DNA of 64,000 nucleotides from Sphingobacterium paucimobilis HER1398 (GCF_000416985.1 NZ_ATDL01000004.1:310001-374000); one strand, 5' to 3'. Positions 54,777 to 62,827 are shown, numbered from the stretch's first letter. Made by a program: numbers and translations. Notes: generated by a model not told the origin, from the sequence alone.

Positions 54777-57700
54777 AAACATTGTATGTAATATTTAGTA
54801 GTATAGGGCTACTGGTAGTCCTATACTTGTTGCCTGTTCGTGCAATAGCACAGGACAGAACAGGAGATATATTGAAAGACAGCCTCAAAAGACCTGTCGA
54901 AATTGAGGAGGTGTTGATCAATACGGGGTATCAGCGCATTGGTAAAGAGCGTGCTACAGGTGCCTACTCGCACCTGGACAGCTCTAAAGTAAAATATGGT
55001 GTCGGTATGGGGATTTTGGAGCGATTGGCCGATCAGGTGCCGGGGCTTATTTTTAATAATGTAGGTACCAAGGCTATCAACAACAATAATATCCTGATTC
55101 GTGGACAGAGCACCATCCAATCACGAACAGACCCGCTTATCGTTATTGATAACTTCCCATTTGACGGCGATATGAGCGCTATTAACCCCGAGGATGTCGA
55201 GAGCATCACGGTACTGCGCGACGCGGTGGCTACCTCGATATGGGGTGCCCGTGCAGGTAATGGGGTTATCGTGATTACGACCAAACAGGGTAAATACAAT
55301 GCTAAGGCCAAGCTAACGCTTTCCAGTACGTATACCATAGGGCAACGACCTGATCTGTCTTATCGCCAAGCGATCAGTAATGCGGATTATATTGATATCG
55401 AAAAAGAGCTGTTTGCAAAGGGAGTGTATAATAATGATATCATAAGTACTGCCAAGTTACCGTTGAGTGAGGTGGTGGAATTTCTATTGGAGAAAAAGAA
55501 CTATCCAGAAAGAGGAGGTGAAATTGATCAGCAGATAGAGGCACTTAAGGGTTATGACCTAAGAACGGATCTTTCTAGATATGCCTACAGAAATTCTTCG
55601 TTAAGACAGCTTTCGCTGAATCTTAGCGGAGGCTCGAGTAATTACCGCTACTATTTATCGGGAGGAACCGATAAAAATTTGGAATCACTCAAAGGCAATA
55701 ACATGGATCGATATACAGTTAGGTTTGATAATGTGTTAAAAGTACTTGGCGAGCGTGTGGAGATCAATCCACAGGTCAATTATAGTAACTCATCAAGCAG
55801 TCGCTTTTACATACCAGTCAAATTCTCTAGCTTATACCCGTATGCACGGCTAGTGGATCAGCATGGGGTGGGCAGGGGGCTGGCACTGGACTATAGTTCG
55901 CGGTTTATTGAAGAGGCAAATGATTTAGGATTTTACGATTGGTCGTACAATCTTTTGGACGAGATCGAACGATCTAATAATTCGGTACGAAACCACGATC
56001 TACGGTTCAATTTGCGTACCGATGTGGATTTATCCCGAGGCTTTGCTTTATCTTTGAATTACCAGCATCTGCTGAAATTTGGATCAGGCAAAACGTTGAA
56101 TGACAAAGTCGACTATTTCACACGTAGTCTACTTAATCAGTATTCGTCTATCAATGCGGAAGGAGTTGTTAGTAGCGCTATTCCAACCGGTTCTATTCTC
56201 GATTATTCCAATGAAACGGCCAAAGGTTATAATTTCAGGTCGCAGCTTTCCTATGCCGGGCAAGATCGATTTACAGGCCTGCATGTCATAGCTGGTTACG
56301 AGATCTCGGACAATAAGCTACAGTCGCTCATAAGTAGAGAGTACGGGTATGATCAGGATTATGGCATTTTCTCACAGGTAGATTATAAAACTAGTTTCGT
56401 TCAATACCCTAATAGTAACATACGTGGGCAGATTCCTTTCGTGAACAAAGAGAATGAAACTGTCGATCGCTTTGTCTCTCTATACGGTAATGCATCCTAC
56501 GAATGGCGTAATAGGTATTCGCTTTCATCGAGCGTGCGTTGGGACAGGAGTAATCTTTTTGGCGTTAAGACCAACCAAAAAGGCGTACCGCTCTATTCGA
56601 TCGGTGGCGCATGGAATATCAAAAATGAGTTATTAACGAATAATACATTTTTTGATGCGCTAAAGCTGCGATTGACCTACGGAAGCAGTGGTAATGTAAA
56701 CAGAAGTTTATCAGCCTATACCACTGCTCGATTCTCTGCTTTTACGGCAGGAACCGGTTTGAAATTTGCAAACGTTGTTAATCCTCCGAATCCGCAGCTA
56801 CGCTGGGAGCAGGTAACCATGCAGAATGTTGGGTTAGACCTGAGTGTATTGGACAGGCGGCTAAACGCTACGATTGATTATTACCGCAAGAAAGGGAAGG
56901 ATATCATTGGCGAAAGCCCCTTACCACCACAGACGGGTGTGGCAGCCTTCATTGGTAATACGGCACATACTGTCGGTTCAGGACTGGATGTTACGGTTGG
57001 TACAGGCAATACTGTTGGTGTGGTCAAATGGACAACCGATTTACTCTATCATTTTGAGAGAGAAAGAGTGACGACATACTTGAAGGATAATATAACCGCA
57101 CGGTCGTACACCGAGAATACGAGTCAACCAGCAGTGGGTTTTCCGCTCTATGCGTTCTACAGCTACCGATCGGCAGGATTAGATCCAGGTAATGGTTCTC
57201 CTCGGGGCTATCTGAATGGGGAGCCATCTGTAGATTATGCAAAAATAATGTCAAGTACAAAGTTCGAAGATCTGGTGTATCATGGCTCCGCACGACCGAC
57301 ACACTTCGGAAGTTTTAGAAATAGCTTTCTTTTTAAGGGGGTGACATTGTCGTTTACCCTCAATTTTAAATTGGGCTATTATTTTAGACGGGAGTCTATC
57401 GATTTCAATTCGCTTATCCAGGGTAAGGGCGGTCATACAGACTACTATGATAGGTGGCAGAAATCAGGGGATGAGACGACTACTTATGTGCCGTCGGCAC
57501 CATTGGCAGTGAATGCCAATCGGCATACCTTTTACCGTTACAGTGATGTGCTTGTGGAGCGTGGTGATCATATCCGCTTTCAGGATATCAAATTGTCGTA
57601 CGAGTTTGATCGGTTGCTTAAGAAAGACTGGGTTCGATCTGCTACACTATTTGTATTTGCTAACAATATAGGACTTCTCTGGGCTAAAAATAAGAGACAT

Positions 57701-57787
57701 ATAGATCCTGATGTGTTGCCGCTGGTCAATAGTTTCCGTAGCCCTACACCATTCTCTTTGTCCATGGGTCTACAGTTTAACCTTTAA
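54773..57787 (+). CDS. SusC/RagA-family TonB-dependent receptor (tlpA locus)
   Basis: This 1004-residue outer-membrane receptor has a signal peptide (ending RAIAQ). The carboxypeptidase-like domain is missing: the TonB-box-like IEEVLINTGYQRIGKERATG comes at residue 43 and the plug at once after it (NNILIRGQSTIQSRTDPLIV, VATSIWGARAGNGVIVITTK). The barrel ends in PFSLSMGLQFNL. Proteins of this small SusC group are often linked to thioredoxin-like or peptidase genes and are thought to import peptides or other small ligands, not large glycans. Start ATGA overlap with tlpA shows translational coupling; susD follows by 11 bp. Confidence 0.9.
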   Translation: MKTLYVIFSSIGLLVVLYLLPVRAIAQDRTGDILKDSLKRPVEIEEVLINTGYQRIGKERATGAYSHLDSSKVKYGVGMGILERLADQVPGLIFNNVGTKAINNNNILIRGQSTIQSRTDPLIVIDNFPFDGDMSAINPEDVESITVLRDAVATSIWGARAGNGVIVITTKQGKYNAKAKLTLSSTYTIGQRPDLSYRQAISNADYIDIEKELFAKGVYNNDIISTAKLPLSEVVEFLLEKKNYPERGGEIDQQIEALKGYDLRTDLSRYAYRNSSLRQLSLNLSGGSSNYRYYLSGGTDKNLESLKGNNMDRYTVRFDNVLKVLGERVEINPQVNYSNSSSSRFYIPVKFSSLYPYARLVDQHGVGRGLALDYSSRFIEEANDLGFYDWSYNLLDEIERSNNSVRNHDLRFNLRTDVDLSRGFALSLNYQHLLKFGSGKTLNDKVDYFTRSLLNQYSSINAEGVVSSAIPTGSILDYSNETAKGYNFRSQLSYAGQDRFTGLHVIAGYEISDNKLQSLISREYGYDQDYGIFSQVDYKTSFVQYPNSNIRGQIPFVNKENETVDRFVSLYGNASYEWRNRYSLSSSVRWDRSNLFGVKTNQKGVPLYSIGGAWNIKNELLTNNTFFDALKLRLTYGSSGNVNRSLSAYTTARFSAFTAGTGLKFANVVNPPNPQLRWEQVTMQNVGLDLSVLDRRLNATIDYYRKKGKDIIGESPLPPQTGVAAFIGNTAHTVGSGLDVTVGTGNTVGVVKWTTDLLYHFERERVTTYLKDNITARSYTENTSQPAVGFPLYAFYSYRSAGLDPGNGSPRGYLNGEPSVDYAKIMSSTKFEDLVYHGSARPTHFGSFRNSFLFKGVTLSFTLNFKLGYYFRRESIDFNSLIQGKGGHTDYYDRWQKSGDETTTYVPSAPLAVNANRHTFYRYSDVLVERGDHIRFQDIKLSYEFDRLLKKDWVRSATLFVFANNIGLLWAKNKRHIDPDVLPLVNSFRSPTPFSLSMGLQFNL

Positions 57788-57798
57788 AGATTATACAG

Positions 57799-59160
57799 AT
57801 GAAAAGAATAATTATTACAGTTAAGATGCTATTCTGCATTGGCTTTATACTCATATTGCAGGCGTGTCATCAGGAATTTCTTGCTATAAAACCCACCAAA
57901 TCGCTCGTAGTACCACAGAAGCTCGAAGATTTTCAAGGCTTGCTGGATAATATGTCCACCGTAATGAATAGGGGAGTTGGAATGCATGTGATGGCCGGAG
58001 ACGAAATGTTTGTTGAGCCAGTAAATCTATTGCAATATGACCAGATTGATAGAGAGACTTATCTCTGGAAATTGCCTCCCTATCCAGACAATAGCAGTTA
58101 CGATTGGAGTGACGCTTATAGGGGTATATTTTATGCGAATATCGTACTGGAGGGCACTAAGAAGTATGGAGAAGGCTCTCTTCCATGGTTAGAGCTGGAA
58201 GCCGCTGCGAAATTTTACAGAGCTTGGGCGTTGTATGGTCTGGTCGAGGCTTTTGGTGACAAATATGATGCAGCTAAGCTGAAGGAGCTAAAAGGGGTTC
58301 CTGTTCGCTTGGATCCAGATATTGAGGTCATTGCACAACGCGCATCATTATTTGATACTTATAAGCAGATCTTTGAAGACTTGGACTTTGCGAAAAGCTA
58401 TCTTCCAGAGAAAATAGAGTACGTGACTAGACCATCAAAAACAGCAGCTCTTGCTCTGTTGGCGCGAATTTATTTGGCCATTGAAGAATATGATAAAGCA
58501 TTATTGAATGCAGAGTTATCTATGAAGTTTAAGGACGATTTGCTGGATTATAATACACTAAATACGTCTAATACTCGAACATTTCCTTTGGGATATTTAG
58601 GTACTAATCCAGAGGTCATCTTTTACAGTATATTAACAACTGGTGCATACACAATTTTAGCGACAACCTATTGTGACACCGTGTTGATAGAAGATTTTCA
58701 CAATTGTGATCTCAGACGAACCTCCTTTTTTAAAGATCTTGGAAATAAAAGAGCTAACTATAAAGGAAGCTATACTGGATCAGCGACGGCTTTTGGCGGG
58801 CTGGCTACAGATGAGCTATATCTGATCCGTGCCGAATGTCTGATTCGACTAGATCGTAGTGCTGAAGCAAAACCTTATCTTGATAAGTTGTTGATAAATC
58901 GTTGGATGAAGAATAGCTATGTACCTATTCTGTTGGAGGGGCAAGAAGAATTGTTGCGATTTGTTTTACAAGAACGGAGAAAGCAACTTTACCTTCGAGG
59001 GTTGAGATGGCCTGATCTTAAACGATTGAATAAAGACCCCCGCTTTCAGGTAACGCTGAAAAAGCGGGGGACTGATGGACAGCTGTTGGAGCTGCCTCCC
59101 GATGATAATCGGTATGTGTTTCCTATCCCAGGTAATGAACTGGAATATATTACTAAATAG
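57799..59160 (+). CDS. SusD/RagB-family lipoprotein (tlpA locus)
   Basis: This 453-residue lipoprotein (lipobox LQACHQ) has family segments FLAIKPTKSLVVPQKLEDFQ, YRAWALYGLVEAFGDKYD, TAALALLARIYLAIEEYDKA, LATDELYLIRAECLIRLDR and VLQERRKQLYLRGLRWPDLK. It pairs with the receptor just upstream. The ligand is unknown and no glycan-degrading gene is near, which supports a non-glycan or small-ligand role for this SusCD pair. Confidence 0.9.
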   Translation: MKRIIITVKMLFCIGFILILQACHQEFLAIKPTKSLVVPQKLEDFQGLLDNMSTVMNRGVGMHVMAGDEMFVEPVNLLQYDQIDRETYLWKLPPYPDNSSYDWSDAYRGIFYANIVLEGTKKYGEGSLPWLELEAAAKFYRAWALYGLVEAFGDKYDAAKLKELKGVPVRLDPDIEVIAQRASLFDTYKQIFEDLDFAKSYLPEKIEYVTRPSKTAALALLARIYLAIEEYDKALLNAELSMKFKDDLLDYNTLNTSNTRTFPLGYLGTNPEVIFYSILTTGAYTILATTYCDTVLIEDFHNCDLRRTSFFKDLGNKRANYKGSYTGSATAFGGLATDELYLIRAECLIRLDRSAEAKPYLDKLLINRWMKNSYVPILLEGQEELLRFVLQERRKQLYLRGLRWPDLKRLNKDPRFQVTLKKRGTDGQLLELPPDDNRYVFPIPGNELEYITK

Positions 59161-59165
59161 GGACT

Positions 59166-59197
59166 AGGTGCGGCACCCGTGCCGCACCTTTATTTTA
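59166..59197 (+). terminator. Terminator after susD
   Basis: AGGTGCGGCAC and GTGCCGCACCT form a perfect 11-bp stem with a CC loop, then TTTATTTT. It begins 5 nt past the susD stop and lies just before the end of the convergent small gene. Confidence 0.88.
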
Positions 59198-59509
59198 TGG
59201 TTCTATAGTATACCCCAGTGCATATTCACCATCAACAGCATTTTCTATAATTTCGTCTTTGGTCATATCTGCTGGATTCATACCTGTTGGAAGAACTACG
59301 TGACAGATATCTTGATCCGTTAGACAGGATGGAATTCCTGAAGGAAATCCTTGCTTCCACTCGAATTGATTGCTGGCGTTGCGTACCCTACGCCATTCCT
59401 GTGTAGCGACTTCATCTGTTTTATTATCCATCAGCGTATACGCTGAGAACCCTATTATTGATGCTATCGCCAACGTAAAGATGACAGCATATGTTTTTAA
59501 CTTTTCCAT
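59195..59509 (-). CDS. DUF6520-like small exported protein
   Basis: This 104-residue protein has an N-terminal hydrophobic segment (MEKLKTYAVIFTLAIASIIG, then FSAYTLM), a short central part and three cysteines in the mature chain (SCLTDQDICHVVLPTG gives two). It is like the DUF6520 family of Bacteroidota, short exported proteins found in many copies next to SusCD or sigma genes, of unknown role. It converges on the tlpA-susC-susD unit. The identification rests on overall pattern only. Confidence 0.6.
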   Translation of the reverse strand: MEKLKTYAVIFTLAIASIIGFSAYTLMDNKTDEVATQEWRRVRNASNQFEWKQGFPSGIPSCLTDQDICHVVLPTGMNPADMTKDEIIENAVDGEYALGYTIEP

Positions 59510-59735
59510 ATTATTAATTTTAATAACAGCCGATCTCCCTCTTTCTTTTATTAGGGCGGAGTGATCACTAGTTCCCCATTTTTTATCGCTGTGGCCTTTT
59601 CTTTATACACCTGGGCACAGCCTGAGTGGTGTACCCTTTTGGTGAGTTTCCCCTTTTCATTGATACCTGGTATCGCCGATCCGCTGTACTTGCGTTTTGA
59701 TATTTCAAAGTTAGGGCTGCTTTTGCGCTCGAACT

Positions 59736-59750
59736 TGTACGATTCGTACA
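59736..59750. repeat. Short inverted repeat after the Crp-like gene
   Basis: TGTACGA and TCGTACA flank one base, two bases from the stop codon of the minus-strand Crp-like gene. There is no T-run, so terminator function is doubtful. The rest of 59510-59735 shows no gene I can support. Confidence 0.35.
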
Positions 59751-59751
59751 G

Positions 59752-60345
59752 CTAGGAAATATTTTTCAGCTTTTTGTCCATATATTTTTTGGCCTTATAG
59801 TAGGCTTCATTATTAGCAAGCTTGAGAAATGCGCTTTTTTGTTCTACGGTAAGCTGTTTGATCAGATTGGGACGATCGAGATGCAAATCGTATAGACGTT
59901 CTTCTGCCAGGAGTCCATTGGTGCGGTGTATATGTCTATTGGACTGATTGAGCTTTCGCTGTACTAATCTGTGATAGATGGCTTTGAGTTCATCATGTTG
60001 ATCCAGCAGCTCCTGCAGATGACTATTTCTGATTTCATACAGCAATGTAGGCTTGAGAAATTTTATAGCCAAGGGTTCTCCAGTGGATGAAAAGGTGTGC
60101 TTGGTACCGACAAAGTATTCATTGGTATCGCATATACGCTCGACGACCAGTCGATCGCCCGCATTGAAATGTTCTTCGGAGACCAGTCCCTGTATGATAA
60201 AACACCATTTGGAAATAGCTTCGTCCTCGTGTTTATAATAACTGCCTTTGTTGTATCTCTTGATCTTGCCGAGTGTCGTTAAGTCCTGTTTGATTTCTTC
60301 GTTTAAGGAACTGTAACGTTCAAATTGTACATAGATTCTTTCCAT
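59752..60345 (-). CDS. Crp/Fnr-family cNMP-binding regulator-like protein
   Basis: From ATG 60345 (MERIYVQFERYSS) it has 197 residues with an N-terminal cyclic-nucleotide-binding-like beta-roll: LTTLGKIKRYNKGSYYKHED, SKWCFIIQGLVSEEHFNAGD, NEYFVGTKHTFSSTGEPLAI. The C-terminus (LIKQLTVEQKSAFLKLANNE, AYYKAKKYMDKKLKNIS) is an unusual, highly basic short helix pair in place of a clear winged HTH. Many Crp-like proteins of Bacteroidota have this form. The residues that bind cAMP phosphate in E. coli are not conserved. It lies 89 bp downstream of the P-loop gene on the same strand and may be co-transcribed with it. Confidence 0.75.
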   Translation of the reverse strand: MERIYVQFERYSSLNEEIKQDLTTLGKIKRYNKGSYYKHEDEAISKWCFIIQGLVSEEHFNAGDRLVVERICDTNEYFVGTKHTFSSTGEPLAIKFLKPTLLYEIRNSHLQELLDQHDELKAIYHRLVQRKLNQSNRHIHRTNGLLAEERLYDLHLDRPNLIKQLTVEQKSAFLKLANNEAYYKAKKYMDKKLKNIS

Positions 60346-60434
60346 AATGTGTGTTGTCAGTTGCTTGAAAAATCTCCCCACGGACCGCGCTCTAACCCAC
60401 AGGGAGACTATAAAAAGGGATTGGGGGTGCATTG

Positions 60435-61133
60435 TTATGTTTCTAGGTGTACCTGATCAAAGCGCTCGCGGCGTTCTTGCGTACTATGGTCGATATAATA
60501 GGCAATCGGGTGCTGAGGTGTTATGTCCAGTATCTGCAGAGCTTTGCTTAATCGCTCTTCTATCGATCCGGAAAGGACAATAGGCTGGATACCCATTTCC
60601 ATATAGGTGGCCAGCAACCTTTTCTCGGATTCTGTTCGAAAGCGCTCAGAAGTAGGTCTATGTCCATCAGCGACAAACGGAAACTCTGTCGGTAGATGGA
60701 AAAATAGGTCATAGTGACTTCGGGTGTAGGCTTTTACCATGCCTTCAAATCCTTGGAGCAGTTTTTTGAAATCGCGATAGCTGCGGTAGTATCCTAGTTT
60801 TTTGAGCATCATTTTCCAAGGATATTCATCAGGGTAGGCGCCCGTGACGAGCCGGGTACTGCCATAGAGCCATTCTTGTAGCGGACAGCCATCGGAGATA
60901 AAGCCATTAGGTAGTTGGGCTTCGCTGTGTATACGATCTTCAAAACGCCGCATACCGAGGGTGATGAGCTCGGCATAGTTGCATTGGCGAAGGGCCTTGC
61001 CAGGGTATAGCATAGGCAGTATCTCACGCATGGTGAGTGCATGGGTAGCGGGTATGTCTGTGGCTTTTTCTAATGCTATGGTGAGTGTGGTCTTACCTGT
61101 GCAGTATGTGCCGGAGATGACGATTCGATTCAT
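60435..61133 (-). CDS. P-loop ATPase/kinase-like protein (NadR-type AAA)
   Basis: This 232-residue protein has Walker A GTYCTGKTT at residues 8-16, as in the kinase part of NadR (GAYSSGKTT). It has ATHALTMREILPMLYP after it, ISDGCPLQEWLYG as a lid or acceptor region, and HYDLFFHLPTEFPFVADGHR as a Walker-B-like strand. That is the AAA_28 pattern of small-molecule kinases. The substrate is unknown. It starts 14 nt from the heptamer array and, but for the inserted four-helix-bundle gene, would directly follow the AvrD-like gene. A joint biosynthetic role (phosphorylation of a precursor or product) is inference. Confidence 0.78.
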   Translation of the reverse strand: MNRIVISGTYCTGKTTLTIALEKATDIPATHALTMREILPMLYPGKALRQCNYAELITLGMRRFEDRIHSEAQLPNGFISDGCPLQEWLYGSTRLVTGAYPDEYPWKMMLKKLGYYRSYRDFKKLLQGFEGMVKAYTRSHYDLFFHLPTEFPFVADGHRPTSERFRTESEKRLLATYMEMGIQPIVLSGSIEERLSKALQILDITPQHPIAYYIDHSTQERRERFDQVHLET

Positions 61134-61147
61134 GATGTTTTGGATTG

Positions 61148-61231
61148 GTTACTGGTTACGGGGTACTGGTTATGCGTCACTCGTTACGGGGTATGCGTGA
61201 CTGGTTACGTGTGACTGGTTACGGGGTACGA
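61148..61231. repeat. Heptamer array 1 (12 units of GTYACNN and variants)
   Basis: Twelve units of 7 bp run without a gap: GTTACTG, GTTACGG, GGTACTG, GTTATGC, GTCACTC and so on. Array 1 is more degenerate than array 2, with some GTGAC and GGTAC units. It fills the whole space between the start of the P-loop gene and the end of the four-helix-bundle gene and runs into the latter's last codons. Confidence 0.85.
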
Positions 61232-61581
61232 TTTTGTACAGACTTTATTAGGCCAACTAACATTTTTCTTATTCTATCATTTCTATCTAACAGTAGAGTT
61301 GATTGTTCCTCGTTGAAATAGTGCAGGTTTTTGGCAATTAATAGTTGTGTTTCCAATTCTGACGCACTACCTAAGGCGATATATAAAAATTGGATGTATT
61401 CTTTGTTATGATTTCTGGCGGCGCCTTCAGCTATATTGGATGGAACGGATACAGCAGACCTTCTGATTTGATTAGTGAGTCCGTAAATTTCTTCTTTTGG
61501 AAATTTTTTTGTGTGTTGGTAGATAGCTGTTACCAGTTCCATACTTTTGTTCCAGACATCGAGGTCTTTGTGTGTTTTCAT
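61219..61581 (-). CDS. Four-helix-bundle protein (23S rRNA intervening-sequence / Avd-like)
   Basis: This 120-residue protein matches the S23/IVP family nearly perfectly: KTHKDLDVWNKSMELVTAIY, FPKEEIYGLTNQIRRSAVSV, PSNIAEGAARNHNKEYIQFL, YIALGSASELETQLLIAKNL. The same fold is used by Avd, the accessory protein of diversity-generating retroelements, which forms basic pentameric barrels that bind nucleic acid. No reverse transcriptase or 23S gene is here. Its last codons (N-R-T-P-stop) are made by heptamer array 1, and array 2 begins 20 nt upstream of its ATG. It appears to be an insert in the AvrD-like/P-loop operon. Function of free copies is unknown; an RNA- or repeat-binding role is a guess. 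Confidence 0.9.
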   Translation of the reverse strand: MKTHKDLDVWNKSMELVTAIYQHTKKFPKEEIYGLTNQIRRSAVSVPSNIAEGAARNHNKEYIQFLYIALGSASELETQLLIAKNLHYFNEEQSTLLLDRNDRIRKMLVGLIKSVQNRTP

Positions 61582-61600
61582 TTTTTTAGGTTTTAAATTG

Positions 61601-61796
61601 CTTACTGGTCACTCGTCACGTATTACTGGTTACGCGTTACTGGTCACGCGTTACTGGTCATTCGTCACGTATTACTGGTTACGCGTTACTGGTCACGCGT
61701 TACTGGTCATTCGTCACGTGTTACTGGTTACGCGTTACTCGTTACTGGTCACTCGTCACGTGTTATTGGTCACTCGTTACGCGTTACTCGTCACTT
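61601..61796. repeat. Heptamer array 2 (28 units of GTYACNN)
   Basis: Twenty-eight units follow with strict 7-bp period from 61601 to 61796, mostly GTTACTG, GTTACGC, GTCACGC, GTCACTC and GTCACGT. A 49-bp block of seven units (61615-61663) is repeated exactly at 61664-61712. On the minus strand every unit contains TAA or TGA; the plus strand has no stops in any frame over the array. Confidence 0.92.
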
Positions 61797-62729
61797 CTTT
61801 ACTTCAAAAGCTACTTCAAATCTGCCCTTAAAATTACCAATGGTGCCGCTCAGTTTTACGAGTTTCCAGTGGACCTCGCCTTTTTGAATCTCTCGGATAT
61901 GATCAAAATGAACTTCTGCGCTAGCTGTACCCGTAAATAGCGGGCGATCCGATTGTAGGTACATTTTGCGTAACCAGATATTGGGACAACTGTGTCGACA
62001 AGAGTTCTCGAGCTCGTAGAGCAGTACTTGCATGAGTTGTCCAAAGACACGTATTGCATCGGTTGTCAACAAAGCATCTCGTGCACTGCCTATACCGTGC
62101 AGGCTATTCTCCTCGAATAGGTAGGCGTACGATATATCAGCGGTAATGCACTGCTGTCGTAGGTTTGTTTTCAGGGCGGTAATGTCTAGGTCGGTACACT
62201 TATAGCCTATAGAATGCAGCTGTTCGATATGGATCGCTAAAGTCTCCTTTGCTGGGAGCGTACCATAGCGCATGCCACCTCGGTGATCGATTGCTATATG
62301 GATGGCAACCGCTCCGATATTGATTTCGAAATGGGAGATGCTGCCCTGCATACTGTTCGCATCGATGACGCTCTGTACCAGACGACAGTGAAACTGATGC
62401 TGTCCCGTGTAAAGGCTCTCTTTGTTAAGGATTTGATAGCTGTGCATAAATGCGCGATCGGTATCCGATACCGCTATCCTTCCGAGTCGATTGAGCCCAT
62501 AGGTGGCTAGACGAAGGGCAACGGCGGTGTATTCTATACTGCCTAGGTGCGGCGCCTCCTCACGGGGACGCTGTGGCCCTACATAGTCTACATAAAATTG
62601 ACCGGTCAGTTCGCTCTCAGATTGCTCCATGGTAAGGAAACGGACATAAAAACTACGGAATGCCTGTCCAAAATAGCGCTCCGTGGAGCGACCCAATACA
62701 TGTTCTATGGTTGTTTCTTTTGCTATCAT
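61791..62729 (-). CDS. AvrD-family protein (hot-dog-like, syringolide-type biosynthesis)
   Basis: From ATG 62729 it is 312 residues, the length of AvrD of Pseudomonas syringae (about 311), which makes the acyl-glycoside syringolides. Family pattern: EHVLGRSTERYFGQAFRSFY at the N-terminus, EEAPHLGSIEYTAVALRLAT, SHFEINIGAVAIHIAIDH, then the second half with FGQLMQVLLYELENSCRH, CPNIWLRKMYLQSDRP and LSGTIGNFKGRFEVAFEV. Two related halves suggest a double hot-dog fold like AfsA enzymes. In this organism it may condense a beta-ketoacyl chain with a small sugar or triose to form a diffusible signal. Its TGA stop is in the first heptamer of array 2. It is divergent from an HTH protein gene. Confidence 0.78.
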   Translation of the reverse strand: MIAKETTIEHVLGRSTERYFGQAFRSFYVRFLTMEQSESELTGQFYVDYVGPQRPREEAPHLGSIEYTAVALRLATYGLNRLGRIAVSDTDRAFMHSYQILNKESLYTGQHQFHCRLVQSVIDANSMQGSISHFEINIGAVAIHIAIDHRGGMRYGTLPAKETLAIHIEQLHSIGYKCTDLDITALKTNLRQQCITADISYAYLFEENSLHGIGSARDALLTTDAIRVFGQLMQVLLYELENSCRHSCPNIWLRKMYLQSDRPLFTGTASAEVHFDHIREIQKGEVHWKLVKLSGTIGNFKGRFEVAFEVKK

Positions 62730-62827
62730 TGCTTTTGATTTTTGTATTCGTAACGAAGTTAATGGGATGAAATCATTTAAAAAATGGAAGGAAATGGCAG
62801 GATTTAGAGGCATTGGCAATTTATCCT

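Noticed and set aside
59561..59755. 64-codon plus-strand open frame between the small exported protein and the Crp-like gene
   Set aside because: No family pattern, no ribosome binding site, and it runs into the opposite-strand Crp-like gene.
61601..61796. CRISPR array
   Set aside because: Units are 7 bp and contiguous without spacers; no Cas gene is present.
61148..61796. Diversity-generating retroelement (Avd-like gene with repeats)
   Set aside because: No reverse transcriptase, no template/variable repeat pair and no C-type lectin target gene in the window.
61547..61831. 94-codon plus-strand open frame with LLVTRYA-like repeats
   Set aside because: It is a by-product of the stop-free strand of the heptamer array. 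All three frames are open there, and it starts inside the four-helix-bundle gene on the opposite strand.
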